Positions 1 through 4,887 of a stretch of DNA of 6,255 bases are shown here, piece by piece. Position numbers and translations under genes: made by a program. The notes beneath the pieces were generated by a model, which was given only the letters and a program-made list of their open reading frames with translations, was not told the DNA's origin and searched no databases. The DNA is from Rhodospirillales bacterium (GTDB lineage: Bacteria > Pseudomonadota > Alphaproteobacteria > MPNO01 > UBA2964). Position 1 is the first letter of the stretch, and the number at the start of each line of letters is the position of its first letter. The stretch lies in the NCBI GenBank assembly GCA_002727395.1, contig PBWY01000030.1:1-6255 (forward strand). Direction: 5' to 3'.

Positions 1-2
1 TG

Positions 3-74
3 GCAGCATTACTGCATTGGCCGATCGATGATAAGCCTGTCTCCCGCTTAGCTAAACAAAAAGAACCTTTATAA
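3..74 (+). CDS. C-terminal fragment of a gene entering from the left, possibly nitroreductase family
   Basis: The third forward frame is open from the window edge to a TAA at 72-74 and encodes 23 residues ending in HWPIDDKPVSRLAKQKEPL. The other two forward frames stop within the first 51 bases and look less protein-like. The pattern of an aromatic-Pro, two acidic residues, then P-V-x-x-L and a basic stretch ending in E-P-L resembles the extreme C-terminus of FMN-dependent nitroreductases (typically ..GYPD.DAPVN.L...REPL). That assignment is by eye on a very short piece, so it is tentative. The catalytic body of the protein lies outside the window. The gene runs convergently towards the NifU-family gene. 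No clear Rho-independent terminator follows: there is a T-run at 135-140, but only a 4-bp CAGC/GCTG pairing precedes it. Confidence 0.4.
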   Translation, partial: AALLHWPIDDKPVSRLAKQKEPL

Positions 75-448
75 ATGTGACGTATCTAGATTTTCTGTGA
101 AATGTTGGCAGCCTGAGGTAGGTATAGCTGTAAAATTTTTTGATAATGACCCACTTAAAATTAGATGACCATAGTGGCATAGTATTTTGCTAATTATCTG
201 GCAGTAGTATTTTATATATTAATGGAAGGCCCTGAATTTCTGCCCTACCCCCTTTGATATCACTACCCACTCAGGCTTTAATTTGCGCAGGAGTCCCTTA
301 AAATACCTTAGAAAAGTATCATTAAAGTATCACCAGTGAATAAGTTCCATAGATGAAGGAACCTGACTACTAAAATATATTTTTATTATATTAATGTTTT
401 CATACACTTAGATGAAACCTAAGGCAGTACTTTATACGTTAACCTTAA
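75..448. other. Gene-free AT-rich intergenic stretch
   Basis: This is the gap between two convergent genes. I find no reading frame of useful length on either strand (short starts such as those on the minus strand near 400 and 350 stop within about six codons), no tRNA-like T-arm and no rRNA signature. It contains minor repeats: GGCATAGTATTTT at 176-188 and GGCAGTAGTATTTT at 200-213; the 9-mer AAAGTATCA twice, 11 bp apart, at 313-321 and 324-332; and GCCTGAG at 111-117 with its complement CTCAGGC at 270-276. None of these amounts to a recognisable element. It may simply be 3' untranslated and decaying sequence. Confidence 0.6.
313..332. repeat. Tandem 9-mer AAAGTATCA, 11-bp period
   Basis: AAAGTATCA occurs at 313-321 and again at 324-332, so the two copies sit one helical turn apart. 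The pair is in AT-rich non-coding DNA between convergent genes, where a promoter operator is not expected. Chance is a reasonable explanation; helical phasing is the only reason to list it. Confidence 0.3.
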
Positions 449-473
449 CTAACCCTGAAAATAGGGGTTAGTT
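447..473 (-). terminator. Hairpin over the NifU-family stop codon, possible weak terminator
   Basis: AACTAACCC at 447-455 pairs perfectly with GGGTTAGTT at 465-473, a 9-bp stem with a 9-base loop. On the minus strand it includes the last codons and the TAG stop (449-451) of the NifU-family gene. No U-tract follows on the minus-strand side (the transcript continues AAGGUUAACG), so it is not a classical intrinsic terminator. It could protect the 3' end or assist termination. The stem is seen in the sequence; its function is inferred. Confidence 0.35.
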
Positions 474-1285
474 CCTCCTGCATGGTCTGTTACATCGAGT
501 ACTTCCTTTATGGAAGGTACAACCTTTTGTATTTCAACAGCGACGCCCTCTTTAAGGGTGACATTTGCCATTCCGCAACCCTGGCATCCTCCCTCCATCC
601 TGATATATGCGCGTGAACCATCTACGTCGATTAACGAAATATGACCACCATGCCCTGCAACAGAGGGATTAACACGAGTTTCTAGAACTTCCTGAATAGC
701 AATAGCTTCTTCTGTATTCAGGCCTACTTTGGGAATAGCATCTCTGTAGTCTGCAATGCGCTGAACTTCCGGAATATAATGGCGTAACATATTCTCAACG
801 CCATTTTGCAGTTGGAAGGCGCTGCCGACAAATTCTAAAAAAACAACTCCGTCACTATACCCTTTTAGTTTAATATCCCCTCCGTTCTGGGTTGCCGCTG
901 GTTTTATTCGTGTTTCGATAAGTTCATTTAACTCAGCTACTATAGGGTCACTTTTATCGAGTTTGAGTTCTTCAATGTCCTTCGATACCTTCTCATCAAC
1001 ATTTGAAGTTACAGAATCACCGGACACAAAATAGTCCATAATGGCGCCTAAAATCGGAGGCTTTAATTGTACCCAATCAATATCTTCCGATTTAGTAACT
1101 AAAACATGTTCTGTATCCAATTCAACTTTCAAAACTTCTGCTACATGCAAGATTCGTGCTGCTAAAGAAGAAGGGGCAATGTTTTCAGCATTTTCAAAAA
1201 CAATCTTTTCCCCTTCGTTTACTTCTCGTCCGGGTAGAAATTTTAGTACATTGGGGTTTTCTGTCTCTGCCGTCTGAATAAACAT
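449..1285 (-). CDS. NifU/Nfu-family Fe-S cluster protein with an extra, cysteine-less NifU domain
   Basis: This is a 278-residue protein predicted to be a cytoplasmic carrier delivering Fe-S clusters to apo-proteins. Residues 1-90 form an Nfu N-terminal domain (MFIQT, then NP..LKFLPGREV). Residues 114-180 match a NifU C-terminal domain (ETRIKPAATQNGGDI, NGVENMLRHYIPEV), but the CxxC loop is missing: it reads EFVGSAFQLQNG where relatives have about seven more residues including both cysteines. Residues 197-278 form a second NifU-type domain with NPSVAGHGGHISL and GGCQGCGMANVTLKEG. C234 and C237 are the only cysteines in the protein and the likely cluster ligands. Common alphaproteobacterial Nfu proteins have about 185-190 residues and one NifU domain, so this one is about 90 longer. 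I chose ATG at 1283-1285 because the family begins MFIQT; an in-frame GTG at 1292-1294 would add MLD. The Shine-Dalgarno signal is weak. The gene lies 74 bp downstream of mlaA on the same strand, so co-transcription is possible. The family call is secure; the tandem arrangement is unusual. Confidence 0.93.
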   Translation of the reverse strand: MFIQTAETENPNVLKFLPGREVNEGEKIVFENAENIAPSSLAARILHVAEVLKVELDTEHVLVTKSEDIDWVQLKPPILGAIMDYFVSGDSVTSNVDEKVSKDIEELKLDKSDPIVAELNELIETRIKPAATQNGGDIKLKGYSDGVVFLEFVGSAFQLQNGVENMLRHYIPEVQRIADYRDAIPKVGLNTEEAIAIQEVLETRVNPSVAGHGGHISLIDVDGSRAYIRMEGGCQGCGMANVTLKEGVAVEIQKVVPSIKEVLDVTDHAGGTNPYFQG

Positions 1286-1359
1286 ATCAAGCACTCATTT
1301 TTAATTTCGACATTTAAAAAAACTCGAATTTTATATTTTTATCTTATCTCTATATAGTA

Positions 1360-2178
1360 CTAATTTGACAATATTTCGAAATTAATTGGATCGCCCACTT
1401 GAACTGTAAAATTAGGAAGTATCGCATCTCCTGATTTCAAGTTACTAATTTCAGCTCGTCTTTTTTGACGAGAAATACTCCGGATAGCAGCATAATAATC
1501 AATCGAATTTTCTTCCAGTTTCTTCAATTCATTTTTAACCCCAGCAAACTCGTCAACGCCTCCCACAACCATTCGGGAAGTTGCCCAAACACTATCAGTG
1601 TTTCTTAGCCAATGAGATACAGGGTCTCCCATAATTTCGATAACCTTACCTAATGCATCCCGAGGATTTGATGGTCCTAAAATTGGCAAAACCAGATAAA
1701 AACCATCTGGAACACCCCAGACCGCGAGAGTTTGGCCTGCATCTTCAGAGTGGTGTTTTATTCCCCACTTATCAGCAACATCAAAAATACCACCTACACC
1801 AATAGTCGTATTGATGACAAAACGTTTTGTCGTCATCCAGGCGCGGTCTCCTTCACCTTGAAGCAGGTCATTTGCTAGAATCAAGGGGGATTTCATATTG
1901 CCAAGAAAATTATGGACTGCTTTGCGGCCCTGACCGGGTATAACCAAGGTATAAACATCAGCCAAAGGACGTAAAACTATATCTTGAAAGAAGCCGTTAA
2001 ATTTAAACATAATCCTATTAACGGGCTCTAAAGGATCATTGACCTCGTCAGTTACCTGAATATTTTGAGCGGGTTGCGCATTTACCGGCAGAACGTTTAA
2101 AAACGATAATCCAAAAATCGTGCATGTGAACGAAATTAAGATTAAGAAGTGGCGAATTCTAAAAATTAAGGTACCCAT
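1360..2178 (-). CDS. mlaA: MlaA/VacJ family outer-membrane lipid-asymmetry protein
   Basis: MlaA removes mislocalised phospholipid from the outer leaflet of the outer membrane and passes it through MlaC to the inner-membrane MlaFEDB transporter. This 272-residue product has the usual length. It shows the family hallmarks in order: NDPLEPVNRIMFKFN (47-61), RPLADVY (70-76), a segment around NFLGNMKSPLILANDLLQG (90-108), RFVINTTIGVGGIFDVA (119-135) and DAGQTLAVWGVPDGFY followed by LPILGPSNPRDALG (146-177). Residues 1-34 form a signal peptide with a hydrophobic core and a plausible signal-peptidase I site after VNA (32-34). The only cysteine, C19, lies inside the hydrophobic core and lacks a lipobox, whereas E. 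coli MlaA is a lipoprotein. The start is ATG at 2176-2178; the ribosome site is weak. No mlaC is adjacent; the next gene on the strand is the NifU-family gene. It is divergent from the amidohydrolase gene. Confidence 0.95.
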   Translation of the reverse strand: MGTLIFRIRHFLILISFTCTIFGLSFLNVLPVNAQPAQNIQVTDEVNDPLEPVNRIMFKFNGFFQDIVLRPLADVYTLVIPGQGRKAVHNFLGNMKSPLILANDLLQGEGDRAWMTTKRFVINTTIGVGGIFDVADKWGIKHHSEDAGQTLAVWGVPDGFYLVLPILGPSNPRDALGKVIEIMGDPVSHWLRNTDSVWATSRMVVGGVDEFAGVKNELKKLEENSIDYYAAIRSISRQKRRAEISNLKSGDAILPNFTVQVGDPINFEILSN

Positions 2179-2217
2179 ATTTAATCAACCAAATTCTACA
2201 CATTTTAAACAAATAAA

Positions 2218-2223
2218 ACTATA
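2218..2223 (-). promoter_or_regulatory. Possible -10 element for mlaA
   Basis: On the minus strand this reads TATAGT, a five-of-six match to TATAAT, about 40 bases upstream of the mlaA start. The hexamer 17-18 bases further upstream (TTAGAA/TAGAAT, overlapping one arm of the nearby inverted repeat) is a poor -35 match. In DNA this AT-rich such a match is weak evidence. Confidence 0.2.
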
Positions 2224-2239
2224 ACCTTAACTTACAAAA

Positions 2240-2276
2240 GATTCTAAAAAAGCTAGAGTATTTGAGTATTAGAATC
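2240..2276. repeat. Perfect 8-bp inverted repeat between divergent genes
   Basis: GATTCTAA at 2240-2247 is the exact reverse complement of TTAGAATC at 2269-2276, with 21 bases between the arms. It sits in the middle of the 154-bp region between the divergently transcribed mlaA and amidohydrolase genes, overlapping where promoters for both would be expected. A dimeric regulator binding site is a reasonable reading. A stem-loop is less likely given the long loop. There is no homology evidence for any regulator, and no regulator gene is present in the window. Confidence 0.4.
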
Positions 2277-2293
2277 GATAATCAACTTCATAG

Positions 2294-2299
2294 TATAAG
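2294..2299 (+). promoter_or_regulatory. Possible -10 element for the amidohydrolase gene
   Basis: TATAAG is a five-of-six match to TATAAT, 33 bases upstream of the ATG at 2333. No good -35 hexamer is found 16-18 bases upstream, so this is a weak call in AT-rich DNA. Confidence 0.25.
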
Positions 2300-2321
2300 A
2301 CCAGATCACTAATAATGAAAT

Positions 2322-2325
2322 AGGT
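2322..2325 (+). promoter_or_regulatory. Ribosome binding site of the amidohydrolase gene
   Basis: AGGT lies 7 bases before the ATG at 2333-2335, a suitable Shine-Dalgarno position, and supports that start. Confidence 0.5.
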
Positions 2326-2332
2326 AAGTAAT

Positions 2333-3859
2333 ATGCCAAACGAGTCTAGAAGGTCTCTCACTTGTCTATCTGGAGGCCAAATTTTGACCTTTGATAAGGA
2401 AAACAAAACGTTTGACCAAGGTGAATTATGGATTGAAGGAAAAACAATTATAGCTGTGGGCAATGCGGGAGAATTTAATCCACCAGCTAATGTTCTGGTT
2501 CAGAAAATTGACCTCGCCGGCCGAGTTGTTATCCCTGGTTTTATAAATAGTCATACCCATTCCTACAGCTCTATCCTGAAAGGAACAGTAGAGAAAAACC
2601 CTTTAGATATATATATGTTAGCCGTTATAGCGGCAGGCTCTGCAATGAGCCCTCGTGAAACTTTCATAAGCGCCCAATTGGATGCGCTTTCCATGCTAAA
2701 AACTGGCATTACTTCTGTAATCGATCATTACTCTGAAAGACCGGCATTGACCCCTGAAGGACTTGATGCGGTTTGCTCTGCATTCACGGGAATTGGCATA
2801 AGAGCAACTATAGCGACCATGTTTTCAGATAAACCGTACATAGAAACGGTTCCGATTGATAAAAATTTAATACCACCAATGATTCTTGAACAATACGCTA
2901 GACACAAAAGACCTGACCTAGAAAATTACTTTGAGGTAATGGTATCGGCCATTAAGAAACGCTGCGACGAAGATGATCGCGTACAAATTATTCTTGGGGT
3001 TGATGGACCTCAGCGTTGTTCTGAGAAATTAATAGAAATGACTGGAGATTTTCAAAGACACCATCACCTAGGCCTGCACACCCATATGCTTGAGACGAAA
3101 ACTCAAGCAGTCATGCGTAAGCACAAAAAGCAAAGTTTTATTCGCCACATGCTGGATCTCGGCATACTTAATGAACAGTCATCTCTTGTGCATTTTATTT
3201 GGGCACAAGATGACGATATAGAAGCCGCTAAAGAGGCAGGAGTTACAATCGTTCATTGTCCCCAGTCCAATACAATGCTTGGAGCCGGTGTATGCCCGGT
3301 TCTCAAGTTAAGAAAAAAAGATATACCAGTCGCATATGGCACTGATGGGTCGAATTGTGGGCCTGCCAGTTATTTAGAAACCCTCCGTATGGCAGCCCAT
3401 CTGATGAGATTAACTGATCCCGACTTTGAAGAATGGCCCGATGGTAAACAGATTCTGAAAGAGGCATATCAAAATGGAGCGCGCGCACTCGGTCAGGAAA
3501 ATCAATTGGGATCACTTGAAACTGGTTTGTATGCAGATTTTATAGTACTTCGTCCTGAGGGACATTGGCACAGACCGATGGGGGATCCATTTCTCCACCT
3601 GTTTTATTATGAGAATGGACAATCGACTGAAAGCGTTTGGGTAAATGGAGAGCAGGTCGTAAAGGACGGTTCTTTAACAACGATAAATGAAGAAGATTTA
3701 TTATCAGAAGCAGAGGAGATTGTTGTCCGCCGCAGGGAAAAAATGCCAAAAGACACTATTGAAACAGTTGCTGCACAATACCCGTTATTTAGAGATATGA
3801 TTATTAAAACATTAAAATCCAACGATCTAAATATAGAACGTCGTCTTAATCTAAACTGA
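2333..3859 (+). CDS. Amidohydrolase, MTA/SAH deaminase-chlorohydrolase (TrzN/AtzA-like) group
   Basis: This is a 508-residue cytoplasmic metal-dependent hydrolase of the amidohydrolase superfamily, in the branch acting on aminated or chlorinated purines, pterins and triazines. The N-terminal beta domain carries GGQILTFD and RVVIPGFINSHTH. The TIM-barrel metal ligands are visible: H74 and H76 (HTH), H251 within HTHMLET with E254 at the H-x-x-E position, H287 (LVHFIW), H308 (VHCPQSN) and D338 (GTDGSN). A C-terminal beta segment follows (GLYADFIVLRPEG, then ESVWVNGEQVVKDG). It is roughly 100 residues longer than compact relatives such as Thermotoga TM0936. The extra length is around residues 165-215 and in the charged tail after 450. 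Where MTA/SAH deaminases have a PHAPYTCS-like motif, this has GVDGPQRCS (222-230), so MTA/SAH is not a safe substrate prediction. Its 3' end overlaps hpnD by 14 bp on the opposite strand. A 5-oxoprolinase gene lies nearby on the same strand. The superfamily is certain; the substrate is unknown. Confidence 0.93.
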   Translation: MPNESRRSLTCLSGGQILTFDKENKTFDQGELWIEGKTIIAVGNAGEFNPPANVLVQKIDLAGRVVIPGFINSHTHSYSSILKGTVEKNPLDIYMLAVIAAGSAMSPRETFISAQLDALSMLKTGITSVIDHYSERPALTPEGLDAVCSAFTGIGIRATIATMFSDKPYIETVPIDKNLIPPMILEQYARHKRPDLENYFEVMVSAIKKRCDEDDRVQIILGVDGPQRCSEKLIEMTGDFQRHHHLGLHTHMLETKTQAVMRKHKKQSFIRHMLDLGILNEQSSLVHFIWAQDDDIEAAKEAGVTIVHCPQSNTMLGAGVCPVLKLRKKDIPVAYGTDGSNCGPASYLETLRMAAHLMRLTDPDFEEWPDGKQILKEAYQNGARALGQENQLGSLETGLYADFIVLRPEGHWHRPMGDPFLHLFYYENGQSTESVWVNGEQVVKDGSLTTINEEDLLSEAEEIVVRRREKMPKDTIETVAAQYPLFRDMIIKTLKSNDLNIERRLNLN

Positions 3860-4712
3860 AAATCTTTTTTGATCGGACGGTAGTACTTATAGCGAGCCAG
3901 AGCTTTTGTTTTTTACTAAGCGAAACTGGTTCGCTCAAACGTACCCACCCGCGTTTTACAAGTTTATCCAATATTCGGCTATAATTTTGCATCATCATTA
4001 TGGCGGGGATAATTTTCTTGCGATCGCAGCAGGAAATTGCCATTTCTGCATCTATGAACCTTTGACGCGCGATAGATGCAAGTTCCGAACAAATTTTTGG
4101 GAATTTAGGGTGGTTAATAATACTCTCCGTGTCAGTGTCTGGAATTCCATACTCAGATAACATTTCTTTTGGAACGTACATACGATTTATTTTAGCATCC
4201 TCATTCAGGTCGCGCAGAATATTAGTTATTTGTAATGCTTGTCCCAATGCCACGGCTACCGGTTCCCCTAATTGTTCATCAATCTCAAAAATCTGATTTG
4301 CAAGACGTCCGACAGCACAAGCGACAAGATCACAGTATTTTTCGAGTGCTAAAATCGTGGGTACTCGCACACTCGAGCTAGCGTCAAACTCCATCCCTTC
4401 TATTACTTCTAAAAATGTCTCCTTCCTCAGTCCAAATTGTTTAATAGGAACTGACAAGGCTCTAGATACAGGAAACTTGGGGCAACCAGAGAAAAGCTTA
4501 TCTATTTCGGCTCGCCAATCCGCAAGTAAACGTAACTTGTCAATATTTTCCGCTCGACTATCCGCTATATCATCAACTTCTCGACAAAATGCATAAACGG
4601 CAAAAATGGCATTACGTTTTTTTGGCGGTAAAATACGCATTGCCCAGTAGAAAGATGTCCCAGACGCTTTAACAACACTCTTAATATAATCAGTTACTTC
4701 GACAGTTTGCAT
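3846..4712 (-). CDS. hpnD: Squalene/phytoene synthase family protein, probable presqualene diphosphate synthase HpnD
   Basis: The 288-residue product belongs to the trans-isoprenyl diphosphate head-to-head synthases. HpnD condenses two farnesyl diphosphates to presqualene diphosphate, which HpnC and HpnE convert to squalene for hopanoids. Visible signatures are SGTSFYWAMRILPPKKR (17-33), the first aspartate motif REVDDIAD (44-51, D47/D48/D51), a central YCDLVACAVGRLANQIF (126-142), and the second motif QALQITNILRDLNED (158-172, D168/D172) followed by NRMYVPKEML. The tail LSKKQKLWLA (265-274) and the overall length fit HpnD better than the longer CrtB phytoene synthases, but a CrtB-like activity cannot be excluded from sequence alone. 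The start is ATG at 4710-4712. The gene is alone: neither hpnC nor hpnE adjoins it, although these are commonly clustered as hpnCDE. It is convergent with the amidohydrolase gene and divergent from the oxoprolinase gene. Confidence 0.88.
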   Translation of the reverse strand: MQTVEVTDYIKSVVKASGTSFYWAMRILPPKKRNAIFAVYAFCREVDDIADSRAENIDKLRLLADWRAEIDKLFSGCPKFPVSRALSVPIKQFGLRKETFLEVIEGMEFDASSSVRVPTILALEKYCDLVACAVGRLANQIFEIDEQLGEPVAVALGQALQITNILRDLNEDAKINRMYVPKEMLSEYGIPDTDTESIINHPKFPKICSELASIARQRFIDAEMAISCCDRKKIIPAIMMMQNYSRILDKLVKRGWVRLSEPVSLSKKQKLWLAISTTVRSKKIFSLD

Positions 4713-4767
4713 TTCTTACCAAGAAAAATTCTAATAATTGAAATTCCTGCACCTATTTTAACTTTGT

Positions 4768-4794
4768 TTTTTACCGGTTGATAGTCTCTGTCAA
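4768..4794 (-). promoter_or_regulatory. Possible hpnD promoter
   Basis: Read on the minus strand, a perfect -35 consensus TTGACA (4789-4794) is followed after 15 bases by TAAAAA (4768-4773), a four-of-six -10 match. This is about 55 bases upstream of the hpnD ATG. The -35 is good; the spacing is short and the -10 is poor, so the call is modest. Confidence 0.35.
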
Positions 4795-4814
4795 AAAGAC
4801 AACTAAATGTTTAT

Positions 4815-4857
4815 GTTTTACCGAAATCATTGACGAACGGTGTTGATACGTTAAAAC
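4815..4857. repeat. Imperfect inverted repeat upstream of the oxoprolinase gene
   Basis: GTTTTACCG (4815-4823) and CGTTAAAAC (4849-4857) are complementary at 8 of 9 positions. Inside them, ACCG (4820-4823) also pairs with CGGT (4838-4841). The arms bracket TTGACG (4830-4835), which resembles a -35 hexamer for the + strand gene. A regulator site is possible, but no direct evidence supports it. Confidence 0.25.
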
Positions 4858-4870
4858 CAGCGCTCAAAAT
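4843..4870 (+). promoter_or_regulatory. Possible promoter for the 5-oxoprolinase gene
   Basis: TTGATA (4843-4848) and CAAAAT (4865-4870) are separated by 16 bases and lie just upstream of the ribosome binding site. Both are partial sigma-70 matches (five and four of six). An alternative -35, TTGACG at 4830-4835, has no good -10 at the right distance. Confidence 0.25.
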
Positions 4871-4876
4871 ATTTTA

Positions 4877-4881
4877 TGGAG
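4877..4881 (+). promoter_or_regulatory. Ribosome binding site deciding the 5-oxoprolinase start
   Basis: TGGAG lies 6 bases before the ATG at 4888. An earlier in-frame ATG at 4876-4878 overlaps this site and has no Shine-Dalgarno sequence of its own, so the 4888 start is preferred. Confidence 0.6.
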
Positions 4882-4887
4882 TATATA

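Noticed and set aside
75..448. A tRNA, CRISPR array, attachment site or insertion-sequence remnant in the gene-free interval.
   Set aside because: There is no T-arm-like sequence, no regularly spaced repeat longer than 9 bases, and no transposase fragment or matched terminal repeats.
449..466. The NifU-family protein ends in NPYFQG, like the core of a TEV protease site, suggesting an engineered tag.
   Set aside because: Related NifU proteins naturally end in ..TDHA.GTNPYY or similar, so the terminal YFQG is a coincidence. No vector, His-tag or linker sequence is present.
1041..1277. A 78-codon + strand open frame opposite the NifU-family gene.
   Set aside because: It is antisense to the conserved Nfu N-terminal domain and its product is low-complexity Ser/Thr-rich sequence with no family resemblance.
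1286..1294. An upstream GTG at 1292-1294 as the start of the NifU-family gene.
   Set aside because: The family begins MFIQT.., matching the ATG at 1283-1285. The three extra residues add nothing recognisable.
1286..1298. A tiny upstream reading frame (ATG AGT GCT TGA, minus strand) just before the NifU-family start, as a translational coupler.
   Set aside because: It has only three sense codons, no ribosome binding site, and its position can arise by chance.
2122..2124. C19 of MlaA as a lipoprotein acylation site.
   Set aside because: The preceding residues S-F-T do not form a lipobox and the cysteine lies in the middle of the hydrophobic core rather than at its end.
2269..2463. A 64-codon minus-strand open frame across the divergent intergenic region.
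   Set aside because: It overlaps the start of the amidohydrolase gene, lacks a ribosome binding site and resembles no known protein.
3303..3822. Several minus-strand open frames of about 70 codons inside the amidohydrolase gene.
   Set aside because: They lie opposite conserved amidohydrolase sequence (including the GTDGSN metal-site region) and have no protein-like features.
3906..4596. Two + strand open frames of about 80 codons inside hpnD.
   Set aside because: They are antisense shadows of a clearly conserved synthase gene that contains both aspartate motifs.
4876..4887. An in-frame ATG at 4876 as the oxoprolinase start.
   Set aside because: It has no Shine-Dalgarno sequence, and the TGGAG that overlaps it is well placed for the ATG at 4888.
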